Notes: a model not told the origin generated them from the letters alone. A stretch of 64,000 nt of DNA from Pseudomonas sp. TNT3 (GCF_010095445.2 NZ_WFGV02000013.1:1-64000); one strand, 5' to 3'; positions 7,317-16,912 are shown, counted from the first letter of the stretch. Made by a program: numbers and translations.

Positions 7317-8909
7317 TCAACGATCAGACCGCATCAACGCCTCGGCGCCGCCTTCGATCGACAGCGCCGCAGCGCGATTGCGACCTGAATGTTTGGCCTG
7401 ATACAACGCCGCGTCTGCGCGCTCGACGAACACTTCGAGACTGTCGCGCCCTGTTGGCACGAACGAATAGCACCCCAGGCTAACCGTGAGATTGCCTGTG
7501 GGCGAACCCGTGTGGCTGATGTTCTTGTCGATGACACTGCGGCGTATTTGTTCGGCAATCACCATCGCTCCCCGAATGTCCGTGTCCGGCAGCAACACCG
7601 CGAACTCTTCCCCGCCGTAACGCACGGCCAGATCAGCCTTGCGATGGCAGCAACCCTTTATTGCCCGGGCCACTTCCGCCAGGCAGTGATCACCGGCCAC
7701 GTGCCCGTAGGTATCGTTGTAACGCTTGAAGAAATCAATATCGAGCATGATCAGACTCAATGAACTCGCCTGGCGGGCCCCACGTCCGAACTCGATGTCC
7801 ATCGCCCGTTCGAACAGCCGTCGGTTGGCCAATCCGGTGAGACTGTCATGGGTCGCGATCAACTCCAGCGCTTCCTGAGCCTCACGCAAATCAGCCTCTA
7901 TTCTTTCGCCATTGCGCACCTGCTGAATGAACACCCAACCGAACAGCCCCACACCGAGCAACACCAACGCGACAATTACGATGGATTGAAACGCTGTGTC
8001 GTACCAGTGCTTGAGAATCGCATCCTCGGAGGACGCGGCGGACACGACCAGCGGGTACGCGTCCAGCTGACGGTAGCCATACAACCGCACAATGCCGTCC
8101 ACTACTGAGCCGATCATGGCGTTGCCGGTGGATGCTTTGGGCAGCAATGTCTGAAAAATTTCCCCCTGGGCCAATGACGTACCGATCTGCGCCTCCACAA
8201 ACGGTCGTCGAGCCAGCAAGGTTCCATCGGTCAGCGCCAAGAACATCGAACCGTTGTCATCAATGCTGAAGCTTTTGAAGAATTGGTCGAAGTAAGACAT
8301 CTTGATCCCGGCCATCAAGACGCCCTGAAACTTGCCGTTTCGGTCGTTCACCCGCTTGGACACCGGAATGATCCACTCTCCGTTTTTCTTGCTGCGGATA
8401 GCCGGACCGATGTGAGCCACGGATGACACGTTCTGCTGGTGAAACTTGAAATACTCACGATCTGCCACACCCGCACCGCGAGGCAGGTCGTCAAACGAGG
8501 TCACCACCCACTGCCCCTGCTTGTCGAACAGAAAGATGCCGTGCAGTTGATCCAGCGCCAGCACTCGCCGCGCGAAGGTTTTGCGTAGGCGTGGTAACTG
8601 CGCAGCACCGTAACCGTCGGCCTGAATCCAGTCGGCCAGGCTGCTCAGTACCAGGTCGGCCTTCATGAAGGTGTCTTCGGCCTGCTGCGCCATGGCACGG
8701 GTCAGGTTGGACGATGCCACCTGCGCTTCAATCAGGTCATGGCGGCGTGACTGCTCCAGTTGCAGGTACAACAGGCCACAGAGACACAGGCAGACCGCCG
8801 CAATAAACAATACCGCGGCCTTACGCAGCGGTAATCGTTTCAACGTACCACCGGGGGTGTGAAGCGGATCGTGAAGGGGAATTGGCAAAAGCTCATCCTG
8901 AGAGGGCAA
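7317..8909 (-). CDS. Membrane diguanylate cyclase with extracytoplasmic Cache-type sensor
   Basis: 530 residues. A membrane helix at about 31–50 and a second at about 303–325 flank a periplasmic sensor of about 250 residues that looks like a double Cache (dCache) domain (DREYFKFHQQN, MAGIKMSYFDQFFKS). After a short coiled linker comes a complete GGDEF domain: THDSLTGLANRR, MLDIDFFKRYND, and GGEEF at residues 432–436. An inhibitory I-site RxxD (RKAD) sits five residues before GGEEF. It should therefore make c-di-GMP from two GTP in response to a small periplasmic ligand, with product inhibition. It is monocistronic, and its target is not identified. The window also encodes three PilZ-domain proteins. 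Confidence 0.94.
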   Translation of the reverse strand: MPSQDELLPIPLHDPLHTPGGTLKRLPLRKAAVLFIAAVCLCLCGLLYLQLEQSRRHDLIEAQVASSNLTRAMAQQAEDTFMKADLVLSSLADWIQADGYGAAQLPRLRKTFARRVLALDQLHGIFLFDKQGQWVVTSFDDLPRGAGVADREYFKFHQQNVSSVAHIGPAIRSKKNGEWIIPVSKRVNDRNGKFQGVLMAGIKMSYFDQFFKSFSIDDNGSMFLALTDGTLLARRPFVEAQIGTSLAQGEIFQTLLPKASTGNAMIGSVVDGIVRLYGYRQLDAYPLVVSAASSEDAILKHWYDTAFQSIVIVALVLLGVGLFGWVFIQQVRNGERIEADLREAQEALELIATHDSLTGLANRRLFERAMDIEFGRGARQASSLSLIMLDIDFFKRYNDTYGHVAGDHCLAEVARAIKGCCHRKADLAVRYGGEEFAVLLPDTDIRGAMVIAEQIRRSVIDKNISHTGSPTGNLTVSLGCYSFVPTGRDSLEVFVERADAALYQAKHSGRNRAAALSIEGGAEALMRSDR

Positions 8910-9037
8910 GGCGTGGGCACCGACCCAAAGCCCTTGTTTTTTGTGAGCGTAGTCTACGCCTTAGTGACGAGACAATTGTCCTTTAGAGGCATCGCTTCGC
9001 TCTACGCATAGCAGCCGACGACCTTGAACCGCTTTAT

Positions 9038-9071
9038 GTAGCAGCCGGACGCAGGCTTCGCCAGCTGCTAC
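9038..9071. repeat. REP element (GTAGCAGC family)
   Basis: An imperfect inverted repeat running from GTAGCAGCCGGACGCAGG to its near-complement ending CAGCTGCTAC. A degenerate half copy lies at about 9005–9020. The same family recurs at 13351 and 21196. It fills the gap between the diguanylate cyclase and the DUF115-like gene. Confidence 0.75.
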
Positions 9072-9093
9072 AGGTTTGGTTTCATCAGGGGGG

Positions 9094-9891
9094 TTAACCA
9101 GCAATCATCCTGTCGACGTCCTCAAACGTCACTCGGGAAACCAGTTCGGCGGGAATCCTTGAGGACCTGGACAGGTTGTAGACCTGAAAGTCTTTGTTCA
9201 TGACGTACTTCGACAAAATCTTGAACGACGGCAGGATACGGGTATGAAAATGCTCGTCCAGCGTACAAGGTGACACGAACGAGCCCGGCGTTTCATAAAA
9301 ACGATTCGCCGACTGATCGAGATCGACGCCCACCAAAAACACTTTGGTAAATCCCACGTGATAGGCAATTTGCAACGCCAGATAGGCCACGGTGCGGGCA
9401 TCAAAAAAACCGCGTTTGAGGTTCTTGCTGAACCCCAGGCTTCTATTGCGACCTGCCCCCAACTTTCGACTTCTGATGAGCTCCTCGTCGCGCCGACACA
9501 TCAGATCGAACCAGGAAAGTTTCGGCGCACGGGTCAATAGATACAGCTGGCCCGCAGGATCAAGTGCCTCGTAATGCATGTGGTTTTGTGGCACGGCCAC
9601 ACGCTGACTAAGGCGCATCGCTTCCCCACTCAGACGGGGCTGCTCCCTGTAGAAAGCGTCATCCGAGCAGATGTAAAAGTACGGTTTGACGCCAGAGCCA
9701 ATGAACAAAGAAATCGCGCCGTTCATTGTGATCATCGGCACGTCGGCATACTTCGCCAGGGGAAAGTCTTTGGCCGATGCACCCGAGGCGATGATAAAAA
9801 CCGCACCACTTTCAATATTGCGGCACTCCTCCAGGTCACGCACCTGTCGCGGACTTTTGAGCAGTTCCCTGGCTTCTTGCGCAACATCCAT
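9094..9891 (-). CDS. DUF115/MptE-like protein, possibly surface glycan related
   Basis: 265 residues with no signal peptide. An N-terminal glycine-rich strand-loop (AVFIIASGASAKDFPLAKY) followed by MITMNGAISLFI and PYFYICSDDAFY resembles DUF115 (MptE-like) and bacterial sialyltransferase-like proteins, which bind a nucleotide-linked donor at such a loop. Further on, FFDARTVAYLALQIAYHVGFTKVFLVGVDLD resembles the second half of that fold. The gene starts ten bases behind the large L,D-transpeptidase gene on the same strand, so the two are probably cotranscribed, which points to an envelope role. The family assignment is tentative and the substrate unknown. Confidence 0.5.
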   Translation of the reverse strand: MDVAQEARELLKSPRQVRDLEECRNIESGAVFIIASGASAKDFPLAKYADVPMITMNGAISLFIGSGVKPYFYICSDDAFYREQPRLSGEAMRLSQRVAVPQNHMHYEALDPAGQLYLLTRAPKLSWFDLMCRRDEELIRSRKLGAGRNRSLGFSKNLKRGFFDARTVAYLALQIAYHVGFTKVFLVGVDLDQSANRFYETPGSFVSPCTLDEHFHTRILPSFKILSKYVMNKDFQVYNLSRSSRIPAELVSRVTFEDVDRMIAG

Positions 9892-9901
9892 ATTCAGCCC
9901 C

Positions 9902-11650
9902 CTATTGTTTCGGGTTGATCACCACGGCGGGAGCTCCTGCCCGCAGCAAATCCAGAATGGGTAACTTCGACGGCAGATTCAAACCCCGCAGGACCGCCGA
10001 ATCGTAGTCGTAGACATCCGGTTTGAAGGTCACCCGTCCGTCCTTACTCAGGTCCACCGTCCAGTACGCCAACAACACCGGCACTTTGACCGGCAGCTTG
10101 ATGTTTTGCGTCTTGCCATTGGCCAACTGTTTCCGAATACCGGCACTGTCCCAATGTACCGGGTCGTTAAACAGCAGCTCGACCAGTTGCAACGGGTTCT
10201 CTACGCGGATGCAGCCCGAACTGGTGGCGCGCACGGTTTTGGAGAACAACTCGCGATGGGGCGTGTCATGAAGATAAATTGCGTAGTCATTGGGGAACCG
10301 GATGACCACCTGACCCAACGAGCTGTCCGGACCGGCGTCCTGGCGCAGGCTGATGCCACGCGGGTTGCTCCAGTCAACGCTCGACGGATCAAGCTCCGCG
10401 CCCTGCCGGTCGATCACTCGAATACGGTTCGCGGCGAGGTAACCTGGATTCTTCTGGATTTTCGGTATCACATCTTCCTTGAGAATCGTCGGCGGCACCG
10501 TCCAGGTCGGGTTGAACGTCACATAAGTGATCTCGGCCTGAAAAACCGGGGTATTGCGAAACGGTTTACCGACCTGCACCCGGGACCGCCAGATCGGTTT
10601 GCCGTCACGGTACATCGCCACTTTGTACCCGGCGATATCGACAATCACGAACGTACCTTGCAGCTTGTACAGCAGCCAACGCGCACGCTCCATGTTCACT
10701 CGCACCTGATCGATACGCGCGTCGACGGGCACGTTCAGCGCCGCCAGGGTCGTTGCCCCTGCCACGCCATCGGCGCCAAGGTATTGATCGGTCTGATACT
10801 TCTTCACCGCCGCAGTGACGGCGGCATCGTACTGGGTTCCCCGCGCCAGGCGCGGATCAAGAAAACCGCCGGCCACCAGCCGCGCACGCAACTGCGCAAC
10901 GGCAGGTAGATCCATACCTGGCTTGAGCGATTGACCTTCGGCGACTTTCGGCCAGCCACCGATCTCGCGCACCTTGCGCAACTGCGCCAAGCCTTCACGC
11001 AAGCCTACGTAAACGGCCTCTTGAGGCGGCGCCTGGGCAAAGGCCCTGGCCACATCATGCTCATCGAGTGCGATGAAAAACTTGTTCACGTCTTCACGCG
11101 GGTCAACATCGGCGGGGTCGAAATTCCAGTGAATATCCAGTCGAGACGGGTCGACCTTGCCCCGGCGCAACTGCAGCAGCGCCGTCAGGAATGTGTGGGT
11201 CGCGGCAATATCAAACGCGGCGCGTTGCTCGGGTGTCGACGTCTCGGCCTGCATCAACGGCTGGGACCTGGCCAGCTCATCAATGTGAAAATCCGCCGGG
11301 TTCAACCCTTCAACCTGAGTGGCGTGCAAGCTGGTGAACAACTGCGCGACGTCCTTTTCGTTTGTCCAGGCCGCGCGGTAACCGCGATGGGAGTAGAAAT
11401 CCAGCACCATGCGGCTGATATCGACTCGCTTGTAACGCGACGAAGTCAGCAATGGTGGAAAGGCGGTGGTAAGTGGAGAAAGCTTCGCTTGAATCGCCTG
11501 GCCGACGTTGTCGTCGACGGCTGCACCCCTAAGGATGTTCGGAGCAATTGTCGGCTCAATCGACGAATTTTCTGCAAGCGCAGAACCGCTGATCAGAAAG
11601 ACCATAAAAAACACGCGGCTTATGACGAATAACCTTGTTAATTGCACCAT
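9902..11650 (-). CDS. L,D-transpeptidase, YcbB/LdtD type
   Basis: 582 residues. A signal peptide ends around ALAENS. A scaffold domain follows to about residue 240, then a peptidoglycan-binding repeat (LKPGMDLPAVAQLRARLVAGGFLD … YQTDQYLGADGVAGATTLAALN), then a YkuD catalytic domain with YLHDTPHRELF and the nucleophile Cys480 in ATSSGCIRV. Such enzymes form 3-3 cross-links in peptidoglycan or attach proteins to it from the periplasm, and are carbapenem-sensitive but resist other beta-lactams. Length and domain order match LdtD/YcbB. It is divergent from a second, smaller L,D-transpeptidase gene with 81 bases between the starts, and is probably cotranscribed with the DUF115-like gene. Confidence 0.93.
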   Translation of the reverse strand: MVQLTRLFVISRVFFMVFLISGSALAENSSIEPTIAPNILRGAAVDDNVGQAIQAKLSPLTTAFPPLLTSSRYKRVDISRMVLDFYSHRGYRAAWTNEKDVAQLFTSLHATQVEGLNPADFHIDELARSQPLMQAETSTPEQRAAFDIAATHTFLTALLQLRRGKVDPSRLDIHWNFDPADVDPREDVNKFFIALDEHDVARAFAQAPPQEAVYVGLREGLAQLRKVREIGGWPKVAEGQSLKPGMDLPAVAQLRARLVAGGFLDPRLARGTQYDAAVTAAVKKYQTDQYLGADGVAGATTLAALNVPVDARIDQVRVNMERARWLLYKLQGTFVIVDIAGYKVAMYRDGKPIWRSRVQVGKPFRNTPVFQAEITYVTFNPTWTVPPTILKEDVIPKIQKNPGYLAANRIRVIDRQGAELDPSSVDWSNPRGISLRQDAGPDSSLGQVVIRFPNDYAIYLHDTPHRELFSKTVRATSSGCIRVENPLQLVELLFNDPVHWDSAGIRKQLANGKTQNIKLPVKVPVLLAYWTVDLSKDGRVTFKPDVYDYDSAVLRGLNLPSKLPILDLLRAGAPAVVINPKQ

Positions 11651-11731
11651 GGATAATCCTTAATCTCCCGAATTAAACGGCTAGCTTCCCGCAAACAGCT
11701 AGACTCGAAACTATCACGATGAGACATCTAT

Positions 11732-12436
11732 ATGGCGCGAGACCGCATTCGTTCGTTATTCACGGCCCTGCTGCTGACATCCCTTTCAGTACCGGCAGCG
11801 TACGCCGATTCACTTGCAGCCGCTCTCGTCAAAGCCGCTCCCGATGCCAACGCCACTGTTATAAACCTCGCCGTACGTGCTTCACAATGCTCACAAGTCC
11901 AGGGCGCAATTCCTGCCCAGCGTCTGGCCGTGATCGATTACTCACTGCCTTCGACCGAACAACGCCTGTGGGTGTTCGATCTGAAAAAGCGCAAATTGCT
12001 TTTTCATGAACTGGTTGCCCACGGCCGAAACAGCGGCGAGAACATGGCCGTGAACTTCTCCAATCAAAATGAAAGCTTCGCCACCAGTCTGGGGTTGTAT
12101 CGCACCCAGGCGAGTTATGTCGGCCAAAATGGCTATTCACTGCGCATGGAAGGCCTGGAGCCCGGCTTCAATGACAACGCCTTTGACCGCGCCATCGTCA
12201 TCCACGGCGCGCCCTACGTCAGCCCGGTGCTGGCCCGTGCCAACGGCCGGATCGGCAGAAGCCTGGGTTGCCCGGCCGTGCGACCTGCGGTTGCCCGCCG
12301 ACTGATTGATTCGATGAAAGATGGGCAGCTGCTGTTTTCGTATTACCCGGATCAACGCTGGCTGAAATCTTCTTCTTATATTAATTGCAGCGGCGCCACT
12401 GTGGCCTCGGCAGGGAAAACCACCCATCGCAAATAG
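11732..12436 (+). CDS. Murein L,D-transpeptidase catalytic domain family protein (YkuD_2)
   Basis: 234 residues with an N-terminal signal peptide ending at AAYA-DS. The catalytic part belongs to the short L,D-transpeptidase family typified by RLAVIDYSLPSTEQRLWVFD, HGRNSGE and the active-site stretch VIHGAPYVSP … GRSLGCPAV, which supplies His and Cys. It probably acts on peptidoglycan in the periplasm; whether it cross-links, anchors or cleaves is not known for this subfamily. It is divergent from the LdtD-like gene. A small hairpin (GCCCTT…AAAGGGC, about 12456–12472) lies 20 bases after the stop. Confidence 0.88.
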   Translation: MARDRIRSLFTALLLTSLSVPAAYADSLAAALVKAAPDANATVINLAVRASQCSQVQGAIPAQRLAVIDYSLPSTEQRLWVFDLKKRKLLFHELVAHGRNSGENMAVNFSNQNESFATSLGLYRTQASYVGQNGYSLRMEGLEPGFNDNAFDRAIVIHGAPYVSPVLARANGRIGRSLGCPAVRPAVARRLIDSMKDGQLLFSYYPDQRWLKSSSYINCSGATVASAGKTTHRK

Positions 12437-12500
12437 GTTACGCGTGAACTTTTCGCCCTTCCCCAAAGGGCATGGTTCAATGCTGGATTCTGCTCTGCTT

Positions 12501-12531
12501 TGATGGTTTGATCGGTTCACCCGAACCATCA
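12501..12531. promoter_or_regulatory. Nested inverted repeats in the pheC leader
   Basis: TGATGGTT and AACCATCA form an outer pair, and GGTTC–ACCC–GAACC an inner, competing pair that shares bases with it. The structure ends 17 bases before the pheC start, so it could affect translation or be an operator. There is no T-run, so it is not an obvious terminator. Confidence 0.3.
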
Positions 12532-12547
12532 AATAAGCCCAAAAATA

Positions 12548-13339
12548 ATGAAAAATCTTAAAAGCACGATGCTACTCGGAAGCCTGCTCGCCCTGTCGAT
12601 GGGCGCGCAGGCCCAGGAAGGCCCCTCTCATCTGGACAGCGTTCTGCAGCAGGGCCAGCTGCGCGTCTGCACGACCGGCGACTACAAACCCTATACCTAC
12701 AAAGCTGAAGACGGCGAATACTCCGGCATCGACATTGCCATGGCCCGCTCACTGGCCGATAGCCTGGGCGTAAAGGTCGAATGGGTGCCAACCACCTGGA
12801 AAACCCTGATGCCCGACCTGATCGCGGGCAAATGCGACATCGGCATGGGCGGTATCTCCGTCACCCTGGAACGTCAGAAGAAAGCCTTCTTCAGCACCAC
12901 GCTTGATGTCGACGGCAAAATCCCCTTGGTGCGCTGCGAGGATCAGTCGCTGTACCAGACAGTCGAGCAGATCAACCAGCCAACGGTACGTTTAGTTGAA
13001 CCGGCGGGTGGTACCAACGAAGCGTTTGTTCACGCGTTCCTGCCCAAGGCGCAGCTGCGGTTGCACGACAACGTGACCATCTTTCAGGAGCTGCTCGACA
13101 AGAAAGCAGACGTGATGATTACCGATGCGTCGGAAGCGTTGTTCCAGCAAAAACTCAAGCCTGGGTTGTGCGCGGTGAATCCGACTCAATTCATGCAGTA
13201 CGGCGAAAAGGCCTACTTGCTGCCTCGCGATGACATGACCTGGAAGCTATACGTCGATCAGTGGCTGCACCTGGCCAAGGTCACCGGGAATTATCAGAAA
13301 GTGCTGGGACAATGGCTGGCAGCGCCCGCCCCTAACTAA
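12548..13339 (+). CDS. pheC: Periplasmic cyclohexadienyl (arogenate/prephenate) dehydratase
   Basis: 263 residues with a cleavable signal peptide (to SMGAQA-QE). The fold is that of solute-binding proteins, but the sequence follows P. aeruginosa PheC closely: LRVCTTGDYKPYTY, GIDIAMARSLADSLG, TTWKTLMPDLIAGKCDIGMGGISVT, EPAGGTNE, MITDASEA and AEKAYLLPRDD-like blocks. PheC is a periplasmic enzyme evolved from an amino-acid-binding protein that converts prephenate to phenylpyruvate or arogenate to phenylalanine. The GGTNE and TDASEA motifs typical of the enzyme are kept, which favours enzyme over transporter subunit; no ABC permease genes are adjacent. Confidence 0.88.
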   Translation: MKNLKSTMLLGSLLALSMGAQAQEGPSHLDSVLQQGQLRVCTTGDYKPYTYKAEDGEYSGIDIAMARSLADSLGVKVEWVPTTWKTLMPDLIAGKCDIGMGGISVTLERQKKAFFSTTLDVDGKIPLVRCEDQSLYQTVEQINQPTVRLVEPAGGTNEAFVHAFLPKAQLRLHDNVTIFQELLDKKADVMITDASEALFQQKLKPGLCAVNPTQFMQYGEKAYLLPRDDMTWKLYVDQWLHLAKVTGNYQKVLGQWLAAPAPN

Positions 13340-13350
13340 CAACGCGTCAC

Positions 13351-13388
13351 CTGTAGCCGCTGGCGAAGCCTGCGTCCGATCGCGAAGC
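13351..13388. repeat. Degenerate REP (GTAGC…TGGCGAAGCCTGCG family)
   Basis: CTGTAGCCGCTGGCGAAGCC and the following bases match the REP family seen at 9038 and 21196. It lies between the convergent pheC and dehydratase genes. Confidence 0.6.
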
Positions 13389-13438
13389 AATCTCTAACTC
13401 AGCGCCCTCCCAAAAGCAGGAGGGCCGCTGTCGCCCAA

Positions 13439-14431
13439 TCAGGACATTCGCGGAGCGTCCGCCCACTTCCCCATCTCTTGATGCGATATATTCCCGCCGC
13501 ACACCACAAGGCCGATGACAGCGTTGTCAGGAAGCTCAGGTGCGGTAGCAAGTACCGCAGGAATAAGCGCCCCCGTCGCGAGCTCTACCCAGAGTCCCGC
13601 CTCCTCTCCGAAGGCAAGCATGCCCTCGATCGCCTCCTGATCAGACACGATCACCATGTCTTCTACATAGTGTTGAGCGTGGGCCAGCATCAGCTCATCG
13701 ATAACCGGCACGCCCAGCGTTGAGATGATTGAACTGATCTCGACGTCAACCGGCTTTCCTGCCTGCAACGCCTGGTACATGGAACTCGCCCCGACGGTCT
13801 CGACGCCCCAGATCCGGATGTCGGGTTTGATCGCCTTCAACGCCGTCGCCACCCCCGCCAGCATCGCCCCGCCACCGACAGCAACGAAGACGTCAGTGAG
13901 TGCAGGGCAGTCCGCAATAAACTCAAGGGCAAGCGTTCCGTGGCCTTCAGCGATCAGCGTATCGCTGCAATCATCAATGACCACATACCCCTCTTCCTCC
14001 AGCGCTTTCGCCCTGGCAAACGCAGCGTAAACATCGCTTTCCACAATGACCGAACTGCCAGAGGCACGAATCCGGTCAATCGACGACGACGGCGCACTCT
14101 TCGGGACAATGACCGTCACGTCAGCACCGAAGCGCTTCGCGGCTTCGCCGATGGCAATACCAAAATTACCGCCACTGACCGCGACGAACTTTGCGCTGCT
14201 TACATCTTCAGTGGAGGCCGAGAATTTATTGATTACGCCGCGGGCTTTGAACGATCCGCCAACTTGCAAGTTTTCAAGCTTGAGGAAGACGGGCCGTTGG
14301 GTCTTTTCAGTCAGACGAGGGCTTGGAACCGTTGGGGTGCGGATCACTGAACCAGCTATTCGTTGCGCGGCGGCGACGATGGAGTTGAAGTTGATGAGAT
14401 CTGGGCGTGAATTGGGCGATTTTTTAAACAT
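13439..14431 (-). CDS. PLP-dependent threonine/serine dehydratase-like enzyme
   Basis: 330 residues, a fold-type II PLP enzyme. The cofactor lysine is Lys62 in GGSFKARG, the phosphate-binding glycine loop is VGGGAMLAGV, and the C-terminal VVCGGNIS stretch is typical of catabolic threonine dehydratases and serine racemases. There is no ACT regulatory domain, so it resembles the short biodegradative form rather than IlvA. The usual SGNHG motif reads SGGNFG, replacing the His by Phe, which may shift specificity. It is preceded by an AAGGAA ribosome-binding site. Substrate possibilities include L-threonine, L-serine and hydroxy-amino acids. Confidence 0.8.
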   Translation of the reverse strand: MFKKSPNSRPDLINFNSIVAAAQRIAGSVIRTPTVPSPRLTEKTQRPVFLKLENLQVGGSFKARGVINKFSASTEDVSSAKFVAVSGGNFGIAIGEAAKRFGADVTVIVPKSAPSSSIDRIRASGSSVIVESDVYAAFARAKALEEEGYVVIDDCSDTLIAEGHGTLALEFIADCPALTDVFVAVGGGAMLAGVATALKAIKPDIRIWGVETVGASSMYQALQAGKPVDVEISSIISTLGVPVIDELMLAHAQHYVEDMVIVSDQEAIEGMLAFGEEAGLWVELATGALIPAVLATAPELPDNAVIGLVVCGGNISHQEMGKWADAPRMS

Positions 14432-14604
14432 GGAATCCGTTCCTTGAAAAACTCGGTAGGCGGATGCTAGCAGCCTGTTTTATGACTGTCTTGCGTAATC
14501 CACCTCGCTGCTACAGGGCATGGAAGCAGGACTCGCCCGAACCTCACAGCCGCAATCCTGATAAACTCCACCACCTCCCAGCCTTACCGATTTCAGATCC
14601 CCCC

Positions 14605-15600
14605 ATGCTCCCAATCACCGCTGCACCTGCGCCATTGTCCCGCCGCTTCTCCGTCGCACCCATGATGGACTGGACTGACCGCCATTGCCGCTTCTTCCTG
14701 CGCCTGCTCTCCAAGCACGCCCTCCTCTACACCGAGATGGTCACCACCGGCGCGTTGCTCAACGGCGATCACGAGCGTTTCCTGCGCCACAACGAGGCCG
14801 AGCACCCGCTTGCGCTGCAACTCGGTGGCAGTGTTCCGCTGGACCTGGCCGCGTGTGCGCGTATGGCTCAGGAGCATGGTTATGACGAGGTCAATCTGAA
14901 CGTTGGCTGCCCGAGTGATCGGGTGCAGAACAATATGATTGGCGCGATGCTGATGGGGCATCCGCAGTTGGTGGCTGATTGTGTGAAGGCGATGCGCGAT
15001 GCGGTGTCGATTCCGGTGACGGTGAAGCATCGCATCGGGATCAATGGACGGGACAGTTACGAGCAGTTATGTGATTTCGTTGGCACGGTGCGGGATGCCG
15101 GGTGTACGAGCTTTACGGTGCATGCGCGGATTGCGATTCTTGAGGGGCTTTCGCCGAAGGAGAATCGCGACATCCCCCCGCTGCGTTATGACGTGGCGGC
15201 GCGGTTGAAGACGGATTTTCCGGAGCTGGAGATTATTCTCAATGGCGGGATCAAGACGCTGGAAGCCTGTCATGAGCATTTGCAGACGTTCGACGGTGTG
15301 ATGCTGGGTCGTGAGGCGTATCACAATCCTTATGTGATGGCCGAGGTGGATCAGCAGTTGTTCGGCAGCACGGCACCGGTGATCACTCGGGCCGAGGCGC
15401 TGGCGCAGTTCCGTCCTTATATAGCCGCGCATATCGATGCGGGTGGTTCGATGCACCATATCACCCGGCATGTGCTGGGGCTGGGCACCGGTTTTCCGGG
15501 TGCGCGCAAGTTTCGGCAGTTGTTGTCGGTGGATATTCACAAGGCCAAGGAGCCTTTGGCGTTGCTGGATCAGGCGGCGGAGTTGCTGGAGGGGCGTTAA
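14605..15600 (+). CDS. dusA: tRNA-dihydrouridine(20/20a) synthase DusA
   Basis: 331 residues. This flavin enzyme reduces U20 and U20a in the D-loop of tRNAs. Seen here: SVAPMMDWTDRHCR at the N-terminus (FMN-binding barrel start), LNVGCPSDRVQNNMIGAMLM with the catalytic Cys, VTVKHRIGI, FTVHARIAILEGLSPKENR (characteristic of DusA) and ILNGGIKT. The start at 14605 is taken because homology begins at MLPITAAPAP; the frame is open further upstream but without family similarity. Immediately next to tal, as in P. aeruginosa. Confidence 0.95.
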   Translation: MLPITAAPAPLSRRFSVAPMMDWTDRHCRFFLRLLSKHALLYTEMVTTGALLNGDHERFLRHNEAEHPLALQLGGSVPLDLAACARMAQEHGYDEVNLNVGCPSDRVQNNMIGAMLMGHPQLVADCVKAMRDAVSIPVTVKHRIGINGRDSYEQLCDFVGTVRDAGCTSFTVHARIAILEGLSPKENRDIPPLRYDVAARLKTDFPELEIILNGGIKTLEACHEHLQTFDGVMLGREAYHNPYVMAEVDQQLFGSTAPVITRAEALAQFRPYIAAHIDAGGSMHHITRHVLGLGTGFPGARKFRQLLSVDIHKAKEPLALLDQAAELLEGR

Positions 15601-15778
15601 CGGTCGCCCGGGTTGAACCTGTTCACTGTTTCGGCATCGTATTTATCAACACCGCGCCCCACCTTTCAAACAGCTGTTTTCAGGTTGTTGCCGCTGGGGC
15701 CTTCGATAGGTACACGCGCCCTTGAGTGGCTGTCAGCGCTCGGGTAATGTCATCAAATCCAAAGGACAGAGCACACTC

Positions 15779-16705
15779 ATGACTTCCAAGCTGGAACAAC
15801 TCAAACAAATGACTACCGTGGTTGCCGATACCGGCGACTTCGAAGCGATCGCTCGCGTTAAACCGGTGGACGCCACCACCAACCCTTCCCTGTTGCTGAA
15901 AGCGGCGGCCATTTCCGGTTATGCCGAATTGCTGAACGCTTGCGTTCATGACTGCAAGGGCGATGTCGGCCTGGCCAGCGACCGTTTTGGCGTGGCCGTA
16001 GGTCAAGAGATTCTGAAGGTTGTACCAGGGCGCATTTCCACTGAAGTGGATGCGCGACTGTCGTTCGACACTGACGCCGTATTGAAGCGTGCGCACCGTC
16101 TGATCGAGCTGTACGACAAAGCCGGCATTGGCCGTGACCGTGTGCTGATCAAGATCGCGTCCACCTGGGAAGGCATCCGTGCTGCCGAGAAGCTGGAGCA
16201 GGAAGGCATTCAGACTAACCTGACGTTGCTGTTTTCGTTTGCCCAGGCAGCGGCCTGTGCCGATGCGGGTGTGTTCCTGATTTCGCCGTTTGTAGGCCGT
16301 ATCTACGATTGGTACAAAAAGGCTAACGGCAATGACTACACCGGCGCGGATGATCCGGGCGTGCAGTCGGTGACGCGTATCTACAACTACTACAAAGCCA
16401 ATGACTACAAGACTGTGGTGATGGGCGCGAGCTTCCGTAATCTGAATCAGATTGAGCAACTGGCCGGGTGCGATCGCCTGACCATCAGCCCGGAATTGCT
16501 GGAGAAACTGGCGGCGGACAACGGCAAGCTTGAGCGTAAACTGGCGCCGGGGCATGCCGGGGAAGCGCGTTTGAGTCTGAACGAAGCGCAGTTCCGCTGG
16601 TTGTCCAACGAAGATGCGATGGCGACAGAGAAACTGGCGGAAGGCATTCGCCAATTTGCCCGGGATCAGGAGAAGCTTGAGGCGCTGTTGCAAGCCAAGC
16701 TGTGA
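15779..16705 (+). CDS. tal: Transaldolase
   Basis: 308 residues, the length of class 1 (TalB-type) transaldolases. It moves a dihydroxyacetone unit between sugar phosphates in the non-oxidative pentose phosphate pathway. The Schiff-base lysine is Lys125 in RVLIKIAST; other signatures are [31 protein letters not shown] and MGASFRN. An AAAGGACA ribosome-binding site precedes the ATG. It is followed by a strong terminator and then the convergent rssB–rssC operon. Confidence 0.97.
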   Translation: MTSKLEQLKQMTTVVADTGDFEAIARVKPVDATTNPSLLLKAAAISGYAELLNACVHDCKGDVGLASDRFGVAVGQEILKVVPGRISTEVDARLSFDTDAVLKRAHRLIELYDKAGIGRDRVLIKIASTWEGIRAAEKLEQEGIQTNLTLLFSFAQAAACADAGVFLISPFVGRIYDWYKKANGNDYTGADDPGVQSVTRIYNYYKANDYKTVVMGASFRNLNQIEQLAGCDRLTISPELLEKLAADNGKLERKLAPGHAGEARLSLNEAQFRWLSNEDAMATEKLAEGIRQFARDQEKLEALLQAKL

Positions 16706-16723
16706 TCTAGGACTAGGCAATGC

Positions 16724-16758
16724 AAAAAGGGCGAACCCTGGTGGGTTCGCCCTTTTTT
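16724..16758. terminator. Intrinsic terminator after tal
   Basis: AAAAAGGGCGAACCC pairs with GGGTTCGCCCTTTTTT across a four-base loop. Poly-A on one side and poly-T on the other make it usable in both directions. Confidence 0.95.
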
Positions 16759-16844
16759 GTGCGCTGGGATTGATGCGAGGTTCAGGCTAATTTGGTTTGC
16801 CAGGGGCTGTCTGACGCAACGCCATGAAGGGTTGGGGGCGCAAC

Positions 16845-16890
16845 GCGCCCAGCGGGACGGTGCGACGATTCGACAAGCTCCCTCGCCACA
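16845..16890. repeat. Degenerate REP (GTGGCGAGGGAGC family)
   Basis: CCCAGCGGGA…ACAAGCTCCCTCGCCACA is a decayed copy of the REP found intact at 58158 and as an inverted pair at 49558. Confidence 0.55.
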
Positions 16891-16912
16891 GGGCAATGCG
16901 GTGCCTACCGTA

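Noticed and set aside
12548..13339. Amino-acid ABC transporter substrate-binding protein
   Set aside because: The fold is the same, but the sequence follows periplasmic cyclohexadienyl dehydratase PheC block by block and no transporter genes are adjacent.
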